Of a DNA stretch of 64,000 nt, positions 43,007 to 55,512 are shown piece by piece. The stretch lies in assembly GCA_039545295.1 (NCBI GenBank), contig BCIK01000003.1, forward strand, positions 310,001 through 374,000, read 5' to 3'. This DNA comes from Udeniomyces pyricola (lineage: Eukaryota; Basidiomycota; Tremellomycetes; Cystofilobasidiales; Mrakiaceae). The notes under the pieces are model-generated. The model ran no database searches and was not told the DNA's origin. It was given only the letters and a program-made list of their open reading frames with translations. Both the position numbers and the translations under genes were made by a program. Each line of letters begins with the position of its first letter. Within the stretch, counting starts at the first letter, position 1.

Positions 43007-45418
43007 TCATAAGTGACGAAGGGTGGCTGTTGGCTCAGATGAAGATGCAGAGGAAACGAGGATCGGAGGCGAAGATGGAGAGGTCGCAGGATGGGACCGA
43101 GGCTTGTAGATGATGACAATCTGAACAGCAAGAACATCAATGACGGTCAAGGAGAAAGAAAAAGGGGCGAAAATAATGTGAGACACGAGAGCGATTGAAT
43201 TCACGAGATTAACGACCGCCAATGAAGCAAGGAGGAAGACGGTTGACAGAGATCGAGAAACAAAACGTACGACAAGACCGATGCACATGAGGAAGAGGAG
43301 GAAGATGCACTTCCTGCGACCTGTGTTCTTTTGGTATCTGTCGAATTGCACAGTGATCGCCACGAGTACAGAAACGCATCAAGATTTAGCATGCGGCAGA
43401 TCCTGAGAGATCGAAAGAACGAGAGGATACGAGAGAAGAGAAAGGAGGAGTTGAAAGAAACCGAGACGAACGTAGTAGCCACTCTCAATTCCTCCACTGC
43501 GCCTTCCATTTCCCTTCCGACGACTTCCAAGTTGTACTCGACAGAATCGAGTAGCGTTCCTTGCTCCACCACCATGTCGCCCAAGTCTTGAAACAACGTG
43601 GCGAGCTCGGTAATGGAGCGGGCAATGGAAGATAGCTAGGCGGTGGACCCATAGTGCCAAAGAGGAAAGGGAAAAAGAGGCGCTACGGTAAGCTTTGGGT
43701 GGTTAGACATGTATAGGAAAGAATTATAAAGCTAGACGAACCTCCTGGTCACGCTGTCGGATCGTACTGTCTAGACTAGTCGAGAGTGTAGTCGATTGCT
43801 GCAACTGCGATTGCGACTGAGCAAAGGAAAGTCGGAACACACACATTGAGAGAATTGATCAGCCCGAGCATTACAAGACCCAAGACATTCGGATGAGTAG
43901 GTCCGATCGATGCACAAATAGAGAGAAAGGAGAAGAAGAAAAAAAAACCCGAACCGCTTGCAGGTCTTCTTCCATCTCGAGTAACCCTTCCTCTCGTCCA
44001 CTGCTCCCGCTCGAGTTTGCGTTGAATCCCGCACCGCTACTGATGAGTACATCAGCATTTTTTATGGCGTGTCCTTGAAGCTCTGGGAGATGACAAAAAT
44101 TTGGGAAAGAAGTTAGTGTTCCAAGCACTCAGAGCAATCAAAGGTGGAAATGTGTTTATTCGATCTGCCTCCCCTTTCGAATCCCGCCGCAGACGTCTCA
44201 CAGCATCGCTTTCCTCTCTTTCTTCCTACAGAGAGTCACATATCGACAGGAAAGGAGAAAAACAACAGCTACATACTTTGCATGTAAACCCTTTGTTTTC
44301 TCCTGAATGTCCCACTGAGATCCTGGACTTTACTCGCGAGTCCCCGTTGAACGTTGGCGGCCGAGACGAGCTCAGCTTGGGTCGGAGGTTGACTCTCTGC
44401 TCGGATGGTTTTGATCTTGGCTTGAGCTTGACGTAATTCCTGTCGTATCGAGACCGGTAAGTTACGGAACCAAGTTGGGAAACGACATGGATCTCCAGAG
44501 AGAGTGTGTGTCCATATCCTTTGAGGAGGCCACAAGTAAGGCCGCCTCTATGAACTACTCACGCGAGTGATGGCGGTCGTGAGGGATTCGATCTCACGTT
44601 CTTCAGCTGTGCGATCTTTAAAACCTGGCAGGACATGTTTGGCATGGAGCTTGTCTAGCTTGACAACTGTGTTCGGGTGGCACACCCGTTAGGCGACCAG
44701 GGTCAGCGTCAGCTTCGATCGCCGAAGAGACCAGCTTGAACTAGAGCAAGATGGGATTAAAAGGATGTACTCATGGCGGTAACTTGGGTAAGTATTGCAT
44801 TGACTGAGTCTGAGACGTCGACCCTTGAAGGATGCAGCATTTAAAAAAAAGGTAGAAGCAATCACAGGTATAAAGCATGACGTCGTTAGCATTGCTAGCA
44901 TGGTGACACCCAGATCCCTCATCCGTACGACGCATCCCTCCGATGCCGCGACGTGTTATACAGACAGAATCACTCACCATCTCGGAGGTAATCTGGGCTC
45001 CATGTCGATCCTAGTCTCATCTCCTGTACCTCCTGCCGCCATCTTGCCCTTTCCTTTCCCATTGTCGCGTCCTCCACTGCTGCTGCTGCTGTTTGCCATG
45101 AGTCCCACCCTCTCCGCATTGTCATAACTCCCTCCAACGGCATCGTCATCTCCGTCTAGATCGTCACGAGAGTAAGAAGTTCGTTGGGAGTAGGGATTCC
45201 GAGAGGATCCTGAGCCGGGATGGGAAAAGGAGGACCGAACGGAGAGAAAGAAAAGCGTGCGCGAACGGGTGAGAGGAGCTCTGATGTCGGGTAAGACGAA
45301 GAGGCAAGAATGATGAGCGTTCGAAGCTTGGAGGATATACAGGGGGAGACAGAGATAGCACAGTTGCCTACGGTAGAGAGGATGAGGATGACGGAAGGGA
45401 ATACGGGGATGGATCCAT
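43007..45418 (-). CDS. TLG2: t-SNARE of the Tlg2/syntaxin-16 family
   Basis: A Golgi/endosome Qa-SNARE that acts in endosome-to-trans-Golgi fusion. Exon 1 (45372-45418) encodes MDPSPYSLPSSSSSLP. Exon 2 starts at 45279 and encodes TRSRTLFFLSVRSSF, close to the Tlg2 N-terminal peptide (FLSYR) that binds the SM protein Vps45. Then come RIDMEPRLPPRW-VDVSDSVNAILTQ, LDKLHAKHVLPGFKDRT, EEREIESLTTAIT, ELRQAQAKIKTIR and the Qa-SNARE helix. The helix includes SITELATLFQDLGDMV and EQGTLLDSVEYNLE with the central Gln. A single membrane span follows (CIFLLFLMCIGLV-IVIIY) after KNTGRRK. Like yeast Tlg2, it has a C-terminal tail after the span (about 30 Ser/Pro-rich residues). Upstream of the SNARE helix is a Ser/Gly-rich linker (GAGFNANSSGSSG). 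Confidence 0.93.
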
Positions 45419-45766
45419 GCTGGCTGACCGGTAGAGAGACGTGAGGTCGGAGCAAGGCGAGAGCGGTATTGAGCGATCGATCAGCCAAACTGATCACAAC
45501 AACATCTCAACTTTTATTCCATATATATATATCTATTTTTTAAATATGATTCTGCGCATTGTTTCCACATCCACGATCCATTCGTCCCGTACATACTCAG
45601 GTCGTCGTCTGTTAGCTTTGGTCATATCATCTATAACATCACATTTATGCTGGCAATCCGTCTGTCTAAGGGCCGAATCTCAAGAATCTGCGGCTCCATC
45701 TATGTACTCGATCGCATCTTGTTTGCACCAGGCTACTAAAGATGGACCAACAACTCGATGACCTCA
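45419..45766. other. Intergenic, no supported gene
   Basis: Promoter of the Tlg2 gene and 3' flank of the histidine phosphatase gene. A TATATATAT box lies at 45523-45531 (minus-strand distance to the Tlg2 ATG about 105 bases). Confidence 0.45.
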
Positions 45767-47104
45767 CTACTCTCCACCAGTCAGGTCCCCAATCACCAAG
45801 ACCTTCTCGCTTTCACCTTCCTTTCCTGCAGGAACGACAATGTGACCGACGCCTCCCCAGATATCGATCGACCCAATCGACTGGCCCGATGGGATCGACA
45901 CCGACGTTACACTCGTGTTGGGGATCAACGTCGCCGTCACGCCTTGAGCGAACGTGAGGTGATTGACTGAGGGGTGGGCGAGGTGAGTCAGAAGGGTTTT
46001 CACTAGAGTCCAAACATTGAGAGGCAAGGGAGAGAAGCAGTGAAAGTCAGTGCGAAAACGTTTGGGAGATTGGCCCAAGCCCAGACTAAACAGTCCATTC
46101 TGACTGTGACGTGAATAACCACTATACGCACAGAATGCGCCGTGAGAAACAATGGCAATGGTCCGATTCTCTTTCTCAGGACTCTCGAGGGTGAGGGGTA
46201 CGACGACGTCTTCCCAGAACTCTTGGGCTCGGGCTTGCATCGTCTCAAGGGACTCAGCATCGGCAGGAAGGGGTGGACGAGGGTCGAGGAAGGAAAGACC
46301 CTGATGGGTGCTCATGTACTGGACCAGATATATATATGAAGGTGCACGGTTAGTCCATTGAGAAGCTCCAGGCTGGTACCATTATTAAAAAAAAATGAAA
46401 AACCTTATATCCCAGTGCAGGCTCTTGGTACTTACGCGTTCTCGCAAACGAGCGTCTGTGAACAAAGGAACGTTCCCGCTGGGGGCTCCTATCGAGACGA
46501 GGATCGAAGCGGTCTATGTAAACCCAAGGAAGCAAACCATCAGTCCCGCTCGTAATCCTCACCTCCATGACGTCAAAAGGACCAGTTGTTCATCCTTCCG
46601 TCTCATACCGCAGATACAAGAGTGATTCGCACATGGAGAAAGACGTACTTCTGATGCCCTCGCTAGATCAGAGGTCCAAACTCCCGACCAGCTCGAAACT
46701 TGATCCTTGAGCGACTCGGCAAGCAACCGAGCTTGGGTCCGGCCGGTTTCGTTGAGAGGGGTGTTTTTCTGACCTGATTGAGATCAAGTGTCACAACCAC
46801 GGTCAGAAGCGGGGACGTTGGCGGAAGATAAAGGGGGCGACAAAGGTGTGACCACAGAAAAAGGTGTTAGTTCGTTCTCCTCTGACGATCACCCTTGAGT
46901 CTGGTGCGTTAGAACGGTGACTCACCTTGAATGATACACGCAAGGTTACTGGGAATAAGAGCAAACCGAGCGTCGAGCGTCAATGTTCAATCATCGCACT
47001 CGAAAGCGAAGTTGTCCGAGACAGCCTTATCTAGCAGTATGAATTCGAGGGTAGGCTCCGTACTCGTCCGTTTGTCCATGTCGGATGAGATTGACGGTGA
47101 GCAT
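45767..47104 (-). CDS. Histidine phosphatase (phosphoglycerate mutase-like)
   Basis: A member of the histidine phosphatase superfamily, whose catalytic His is phosphorylated during the reaction. Exon 1, from 47104, encodes MLTVNLIRHGQTDD; RHGQT is the catalytic motif. Next come NLACIIQGQKNTPLNETG, then ARLLAESLKDQ and WSGVWTSDLARASETA (the SDLxRAxxTA motif), then ASILVSIGAPSGNV, ADAESLETMQARAQEFWED, and RTIAIVSHGAF, the second catalytic His. The C-terminal exon 45767 to about 46010 gives LVKTLLTHLAHPSVN. Metazoan TIGAR and yeast phosphoglycerate mutase-like proteins share these marks. The substrate is unknown. The length of about 290 aa fits the family. Confidence 0.88.
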
Positions 47105-47443
47105 GACAGTTGTTGGTGACTACAGAAATGAGAGAGGTCGATTGGTCTGTTGCCGCTTTTGGAAGACAGAAGGTCAGAGGCGGTTGAGGGATCGTCGTGG
47201 TGTGTTTGGAGGTGGACAAAGACCAAAAAAAGAGAACCCGAGCAAGCGTAGGAGAAGACCGATAACTAGTCGAGTCATGATGTCGTTCTTGTCGAGCTGT
47301 TTGTAGTACGCCAGCTAGTACGCTAGTGACGACGACCGACAAACGCTGACCTCGACCCAATATCATATCATTTTATGTGATTACTTTCCCTGACGTTCTG
47401 TCACCAGCTTCTTGCTTACATGCGGAGGCCTTTGCTTCTCTTT

Positions 47444-49288
47444 TTAATCAACATCCATCTGGGTCTCACCTACCGGCGTCTCGGTCTTTCGACCAGCTGG
47501 TCCATCAACCCCTCCGCTCACCTCTTGAGCCCCCTCATCTCTCTCACTCCCACCTTGTACCTTCATAAGTTTCTCCTCCACCTTTTCCACAAAGGCAGTC
47601 AGAGACGGATCGGCCAACGAGAGGGTTGGGATCGAGGACGCGGATGTGGTAGCTTCGGCCGTGGTCGTCGTCGGCGGCAAGGAAGGTGATGGGTGAAACG
47701 ACGGGGGTTCCGATTTTGGGGGCTTGGACCCAGAAGCTAGTTGAGCACGGCGAGATTTCTTGGAAGACGGGTGGGGAACAGATGCAAGAGGCGCTTCGAT
47801 GCGGCCCTACGAGCGAATATGCGAGAGACATTGATCTCGGAAAGTCAGTTACGAAAAGAGGACAACATTGCAATGTAAGGAAAACGACGTACAGCACGTA
47901 TACTAGCTGCTAATGGTGTCTTGTCACCTACATGTCGAGTGATCCAAAGTAAAGCCTCTGAGCACAGTGGGTGACGAAACAAGCAAATGGCAAAGAGTTT
48001 TAGCATCTCAACCCGACGATTGGCCATTCGTTGGGCTCCAAAAGTCTGACGATATAACATTGTCAGAATACCATCGATATCCAATCAACCTACCTTGGAC
48101 GTCATCTCGATCTCGAACCATCTCTGGGCTCATGCCAAAGTGGCCACGCCAATTGTCGAGTGTCGATAGGGACTGCTCGCAAGGGATCTGATTCATGACA
48201 AGCTTGGTGAGGACGTAGGCGGCTGCAGCAATGACCTCAGGTGGCTGGAGGACGACGAGAGGTGTTGGTAGACTGTTCATTGGGAACCACGAAAGAAAAC
48301 CTCAAGGTAATTAGGACAGCTATGATGGGGCTGGAAGGATGAGCAGAAAAAGGACAGGATGTAACAATGACCTATCGTTGATGAAGGACCATCCGACAAG
48401 TTCCATCTTTCTATATCTATCGATAGGTACCGCCTCACTTTCGATCCGTCGAAGGCCGAGTGAAAAGGGTTGATATGGAAGGGACGGAATGAGGTCGAAG
48501 CAGAGGGCATTGATAAGAATCTCCTCATTGGCTAGGATCGTCTTGACCCATCGCTTAAAATCCTGGATAGATTGACCATGTGACGCCACACAAGGACCAT
48601 AGCTTTCGGTGTGAGCTTGTTACTCATGTTCATCCATTGAAGAAGTGACACATCGTCTAGCTCGGATCCCACCCAAGTTGATGGTGGACTACATACTGGT
48701 CGTTCTTCCGTCACCTGTGGGGGGTCTTGGGTCTTGCGGCCGCTGTCCCGATCGGCCTTTGAGATGACCATACCAACAATCTTTTTGAGCCTTTGAGCGG
48801 TCTCACAGTCCTTCATTGCAAGGAAGAGGGCTACGGGAGCCATTTCCTGTCAGGAGAGAAAAGGGTGATAAGGTAGGAGGGGGGACGGGAGGGAGGATTC
48901 AAGACGCGTCAGTAAGACGCGCCGAAATGTAAGGGGGCAAGATGATAGAGGAATGGGCCCATATAGTCGGATCATGCACTTTTGGTGGGTAATCTTTGAT
49001 ACTCATACGCATGTAAAAGCGTTGAATGAAGCATGCTGCGGTAGCGGTGGTGTGGTGGCAGCCCACGTCCGGTCGGTTGAGGAGGCTCATGCCTAGCCGG
49101 GCGGTGAAGAAGACAGCCTCCCTTCTCGCGTCTAGTTCGGCATGGAGAGGAACGCCATCGGCCGAGGAAGGAGTTCTGAGTAAGGATGGAGGAGGAAAAA
49201 TCCATTGGGGTTGGGGAGGTAGCGAAGAATGCAGAGGAGGAGGTTGGATCAGAGGTCCGGAAGCGGACATGGACGGATCGGGGACCAT
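47444..49288 (-). CDS. Transcription-type cyclin (cyclin K/T/Bur2-like)
   Basis: A cyclin that would partner a kinase acting on RNA polymerase II. The N-terminal exon from 49288 includes PQWIFPPPSLLRTPSSADG and LDARREAVFFTARLGMSL, then TTATAACFIQRFYMRMSI, the cyclin-box core of CCNK/CCNT types. The next exons give MAPVALFLAMKDCETAQRL, ILANEEILINALCFDL and PPEVIAAAAYVLTKLV (second cyclin fold). The C-terminus, up to the stop at 47444, is rich in Ser/Pro/Thr and ends ETQMDVD. Between the two folds there is an insert with DRDSGRKTQDPPQVTEERP. Which kinase it binds (Ctk1, Bur1/Cdk9 or Cdk12 type) cannot be told. Confidence 0.88.
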
Positions 49289-49899
49289 GGATGCGAGCGA
49301 GAGAGACTGGGTGGGAAGGGATGGTGATTTATTTGATGCGATGGTGCCGAGAACACGTTGTGGGCGTATGTTGTGCTTATATCAGGGAGTGATGTCGTGC
49401 AGGAGGATGATTGGAATGACTGAGTTGAACGATTGTTGGTGAGTTGGGAGTGGTATGCTTCATGATGACATGCTGATGATGATGATGCTGACGATGGACA
49501 TGACTATTCGACTGCTGTATATAATTGATAATACTGCGTTTATATAATCACACGAAATCACAGTCTCAACACATCGCAGCTCTTTACAGTATGACCAGGT
49601 AATTGTGTCATACTGACTATACAAAATGATTTTGCATTATACTGACTATATAAGGGAATTCACGACATACTGGATATCACATCCACTCCATTTCCATTTA
49701 TATTATAACCAGCAGGATCCATGCACCATGCCTGGCCTCTCTCTTTCATCATTCCAGTTTAACCGGCAACCTCCCAACTCATCCCTCCAACATTGTCCTC
49801 CCTCTCGTCGTCTTCCACCATCGGCAACTCAACCATATTCTACCGCGCTCACTGTCATCCCTTCAACCCCATCCAACCCCATCACCCCTCCACATCGCC
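49289..49899. promoter_or_regulatory. Divergent promoter, A/T-rich, with a repeated 12-mer
   Basis: This stretch separates the cyclin and the third Zn2Cys6 gene. The 12-mer ATACTGACTATA occurs at 49610-49621 and 49639-49650, and the second copy runs into TATATAAG at 49647-49654, a good TATA-box candidate about 246 bases before the ATG at 49900. It is one of the most A/T-rich stretches of the window. Confidence 0.55.
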
Positions 49900-52800
49900 A
49901 TGTCCCCCTCAACGCAGGAGGTCAAGCATGAACCCCTTCACCATATGCCCCCATACCTCGACGACGAGGGCGACTCCCATGACGACTCGCACGACGAAGG
50001 CGACTCCGAGACCAAACGACCCAGGCTGAGGCTAGGTCAGTCGCCTCTCCCATGTTCTCATCACCGTCTATCCCACCATACCACCTTTGGATTATCATGT
50101 CTTCCTTTGAAAGTTTCCCTAATCCTTGCTCTGTCTCTAACCAGCTCGGGCATGCGACCGCTGCAAGCGACGCAAGATCAAGGTCAGCTCTAGCCCTAGG
50201 CTTCCTCGCTGTTCTCCGCATGCAACCGTCCATGTCTCTTGGTCACTCACCTCGGCTCTCACTACCTTTGACCGCTCCGATTTGGCGTGACAGTGTGACA
50301 CCAACTCGCCTTGTCTGCCCTGCATTACTGCCAAGCAGCAGTGCACTTTCAACACTCCAACGAGGCGCCCGTCCAAACCAAAGTCAGACCTACTCTAACT
50401 TAGCAGCTCGGTACTGACGATTGACCCTGTAGGGTACCATTCGCATGCTCACCTTCTTGTCTGTGTGGTCGTTCGAGTTAGGCCCCACGAAACAGTCAGC
50501 AGTGCCAAGCCTCGTAAGAACGTCAAAGACCTTGAGGCGAGGATGGCTTCGCTCGAGCAGCAGCTTCGTCGTAGGTATCCCTTTCCGGCTCAACCGACCT
50601 CGCGAATTCTTTGGCGTTCGGTCGCGTCCATGCTTACGTCTTTTATGTGTGTGTGCTGATATCCCCTCTTTCGTCTCGTACGAACCCACAGAGGTCCCTC
50701 CACACGTCCACAATGCTGCCTTGAGCCAACTGGACGCCTCATTGCTCAATCCATCCACAACTTCGTCCACCACGACGTCAACTACTGCCTCAACCTCTGC
50801 ACCTGCTACTACAGTCACCTCGGGATCAACAACCCCTTCCGTCTCATCAGCTCCTCCAGGTGCTATCAATGCAGTGGCATCCTGCTCGGGCACATCGGAC
50901 ACGAACATGAAGACAGAGAACAACGTCTATTCTACTTCTCTCCCAACGCTTCCTGATGTTTCGAGGCCTATTCTTCCTTCCAGAATCGACACCGGCATGA
51001 GCTCAAACTCTCTGCATGGTGTTGAGCGGCTTCAGAAAGAAATGGAGGGTATGAACCTTAGTCCCGGCTTCATCTATCTCGACGAGATGGGTATGACGTA
51101 AGCCATCCGCCTTTGTCTCTTGTCTGATGGATGTTTACTTGAAGTCGGAAACTCACACACATCTCCACTCCTTGCTTTATCGACTTGACCCCTGAATTAC
51201 GGACCTTGCAGAAAATGGCAAGGTGCAACTTCAGGGTTCCCCCTACTCGAGTTGTTGGCCGAGAACGAACGCAACCCTCCTCACAATACCCCTTCCCCCC
51301 ACGCCTCTACACCTTCTACAACCGGCTCCATTTTCTCTCCACTTCCTCAACCGACTGATCCGGCCCATAATTCGGCGCGGGCTGGCGGTCAGTCGTCTTA
51401 CCAGAGCGGTTCAGGCTTCACCAGCTGCCGCCAAGGCGATTCGAACAAGAGGGAAGGCAAAGAACGAGAAGATGCGTCAGACACCGATTTGTGCGTTGTA
51501 AATTTCGTGCAAGTGATATGAATGAGCAGATGAGGTGGATGTCATTCTCGGCTAAACTAGACACTCACCACGTCCCCATGAATCATGTGATCTTCTCGTC
51601 CGCAGTTTCCCCGGTCGAAAGCCCCGCGTTGCTCAAAAGCTCGATCCAGAAGCCAGCTGGAAGGTTATCACGGGGGTCATTCCGCCAGACTTGATGGACA
51701 CATTGATTCGAAGCTATGTGAGAACAACTCATGCTGCATGCACGCGTCGCACATCAGAGTATCATGTCCTTACGCAACTGACACCTCTTTTGCTTGTCCC
51801 TACGTAACTGACACCTCTTACTTGCTTGGTGTTTGGTTTTTAGCTGTCGACCACCCATCTTCTTTGGCCATTCCTCCATGTTCCATCCTTCCTCGAGGTG
51901 TGTGGTTTAGCTTCTTTGGCTTTCCTCAACTGAAGAGCCCGCTAGCTTTTAAGGTATGGGGGGTCAGAAATAGTAAGATCGTGGGCTGATCTTGGCCCTC
52001 AATTTCCGTCGACGACAGGACTACGCGAACCCGTACGTCGGTTATCCTTCACAACACTATCCACACCGATCGTGTTGAATGCTGGACTCATACATGAACC
52101 GTTATCTCCTCCCTCTCTGATTGAACGTGTACAGGGTCCGGTGGGGCGAACCTGGATTCGCCCGCTTCATCGTTGCTGTGTGCACCCTTTCTTCTCGACG
52201 TTCGTCCCACTTCAAGAATCCTGCTTCTTTCCTCTGCACCTTAATTATCACTCTTGAACTTGGCCATCAAGCTTACGGTCACATCCCCACATTGATTCGG
52301 ATGACTCCAGATGTTGACGATCCTAGAGTTCGAGCAAATCCGGCCGATCCATCTTCAGCAGGCAAAGCCTACCTTGAACTATTCAAAAAGATGCAGGATC
52401 TGCCAAGTGCTGACAGACCGACACTCTATTCAATGCAAGCGAGCTTCCTAGCGGTGAGTCTTGGTCTGAAAGCGCTAGTCATGACGAGAGTGCTCAGATA
52501 GAAAGAGCGATCAGTTTAACTGATAAGCCTTCCGGCTTGGCACCTTGCTTTGATCTACAGGCTATCTTTTGCATGGGGTTGGGCACACTGAGTAAGGCGT
52601 TCATGCTGTTCGCCGAGAGGTACGTTCCTGGATTGATATATCCAACCAATACGGTTTATGCCCGTCCAGTTACAGGTGTCAATACAGAGCAAGAGCATGA
52701 TTCTGACATTTTCGAACCGCAACTTGCATATTGTAGTATCACTATGGCAATCGACGGTGGTTTACATCGAGATGTTGGAGCCTACGACATCTTTAGCCCG

Positions 52801-55512
52801 ATAGAGCGGGAGGTCCGCAAGGTATGACACTGGCTGTACCTGATCTGTACCCATGGACGGTTATCGTTGACACTCTGTCCCCTCTTGCTTTGCTGTCGCT
52901 TCTGTGCGCCCTGTAGAGAACCTTCTGGTCCATCTACTGCTGGGACAAGCAATCTGGCGCGTGCTTTGGCCGGCCCGCGATGATTCAGTGCGTGAATAAG
53001 CCTCTTAGTCGTGTTCGTCGCCCAGTCCCTTAACTTACTTCATACCGCCCTACCTCATGCTTTATCGTCTCAACAGTCTCAGAGATTGCGACGTCTCGGA
53101 GCCGATGATTCTTGACGACGAATTCTTGACCAAGGACGGGCTTCTTCCCCAACCTGTTGGTCGTCAGAGTCGCATCTGCGCATTTGTCGCTGCGATTCGA
53201 CTGCACGTCGTCCTTGAGGGTGTAGTACGTGAACCACTGCTTTTGACTGGAGAATTTTAGTAATGTCCGACTGATATCGATTCGTTATTAACTCCCCCAG
53301 CTCGACGGCTCCGTCCGACCCTCCGATTTCGCACCATCGCCCTTCCTCTCTCGCGCCGCTCTCGTCATCTCAAAACGCCATCCACAATCGGAATCTCTTC
53401 GCGAGGAAGAGGCTCTGCTCGAAGAGTGGGTTCGGATTCTTGAGCCTCATTGGGCATACTCACCCGAGACAATCGCGAGCAAGGATCCTGTGCGAATCAC
53501 TCAGGCAGAGAGGTTGCATTGCTTGGAAAATCTTGTGCGCATGCGTACGTCTGGTTCAATTCCCTAACACAGCGCTTGGCCTGGGTAGAACAGACACTAA
53601 TCTCTTACACCCATCAACCTCGACGAAACGTCTGCACCTTGTGATTTGCTTCCATTGCGCCTTTCCTACGGATTTCTGTGATTGCCGTGCACTCTCGGGT
53701 GGCTTCGTGATGCAGTCATTTACCGTCATCGATTCTCAGGTTTCGTTCTCTCGCCAGCCGAAACGCAAGAAGAACGGCTCCGTCACGTCGAGCTCTGTCG
53801 AACAGCCATGACCTGCGCACTTACCATCGTCGCCGATCACTTGCATATCGTACGTTGTGTTGGATGACGTGGTTTACGGCACTCCCATCTCCACCCTTGA
53901 TGATGAAGTCTCAAGAGAACTGACGCCCCACTTGACTGTCTTATCTGTTTCTCTCGCCAGTCTCAACGAGGCTTCATGACCTACTGTGAGTCTGGCTTCT
54001 TACTCTCGCCTCTCAACTTGCATCGTTGTCTGCTGGCCGTGTCTGATTTTCCTTTGTTACCCGCGTCCTTCCACTTTGTTCCCAAGACGGAGTGCACATC
54101 ATTCACCAGTGCGCCCAGGCTGGTCGAACGCTAGTCGCTGTCATCCTCAATTGCAAGAGTGCCGAATCGAGACCGCTGATTGCTTCCAGTATCGAAGGTC
54201 TTCGGTCGTGCGTGGGGCTGCTTCGAAGGTTCTCGGGACGTTATATCTGCGGGTAAGTTTCCAATCGATGCGTGGCATCATATCTGCTCTTGGTGAGAAA
54301 CGGCAGCAACTGACAGATTTTACCTTCTCTTGATTTCGACTCAGTCTACGATCCGCCGACATCCTAGATGAATTCTGCCGAATCTGCAAGATCCCTGTCG
54401 ACTCACCTCAGGTTCCCGAGATGGCCAAGATCTCTCCTGCATGGATCCGACCTGTCCGTCGTCGTCACTCGCCCTCACCTGCTCCAGCACCTTTCCTCCC
54501 TGAGCACATCGCCCCCGTATTCCCTAACACGCCCATGAAGGCATCGACGTCCAACATGGCAGGCCCTTCCAACCATAGCCCTATCCTTGGCTCGACGTAC
54601 ATCCCTCTCAACGGATCTCCTACGGGTACTTCTCGTATGACACCCTCTACATCGACCGGTATCCTCCCCGGAGGACTCAAACCCCGCAATTCGTGTGACT
54701 TTACGTTTTCTTCCGACGACTTTCGTCAGACCCAAGCCTCCTTTGGCGATCTTCACAACGAAGACCCGGTCGATCCCATGTTCTTTCCTGGCAACGAGTT
54801 CTTTGACCTCGCTTCGGCCGCGTCGCCACCTTCGCCACCTCCCGCGGCGGGCGGGATGAGACCGGGTGGAAGTGGTACTGCAAGGGTCTCGCCATCCATT
54901 GCGAGCGTTGGTGGGTTCAGCTCGTTTGGCGACCCGGCAACGAGGATGTTTGACGATGATTTGTCGTCAGAGTTCCCGGTTTATGAAGGACTCAAGGATT
55001 TGGGGCTGCCGAGCAGTGGGATGGATGGCTTGATCCCAGGCGGAGCAGGAAACGAAACTCTGTAAGGTCTTTTTACCGACCAGTTCAAAAACAACCGTGC
55101 TTCGAGGTTATTTGCTGACAACAACCCTCGATGGCACGGCCCCATCGTCGCTTTGACTTTCCTCTCCATCTCTCCCCAAAGATCGAGTGCTGAGATCCTG
55201 GCGTTGCTGCATCAAGGTAAGCCAGCATCACCGACCTCTTCTTCCTGCTCACCCAAACGAACAAAACGAGAAATGAGCCAAGCCCGGCGGGTTTACCTTG
55301 TCCCGTCCTTGAGCCTCAACACAACTTGACCTGACTGACTTTCTTTCTCTCTCTTTTCCTCTTTTCTCTTATCCTCATTGCTTGCAGGCGAATTCGATTA
55401 CTCCCAACTCTTCCCGGACCAAAGCAACGCCGCTCTTTTTGACAGCGAGGAGGACGCCCGAGGAAGGTCTGGTGGAATCGGGGGCAGTGGTAATGGAGGC
55501 ATGATGTTTTGA
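49900..55512 (+). CDS. Zn2Cys6 fungal transcription factor
   Basis: A nuclear zinc-cluster regulator. The first exon encodes an acidic region ([17 protein letters not shown]) and a basic stretch. Splicing to 50144 and 50293 gives [30 protein letters not shown], followed by RRPSKPK and a coiled coil ([16 protein letters not shown]). Later exons carry a Ser/Thr-rich linker, then [20 protein letters not shown] and [18 protein letters not shown]. The fungal-specific transcription factor domain follows: [80 protein letters not shown], and later [15 protein letters not shown]. The C-terminus is Pro/Ser/Gly-rich with acidic patches, and the last exon (55388-55512) ends GNGGMMF. It resembles a fungal_trans-type activator. 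Its targets are unknown. Confidence 0.93.
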
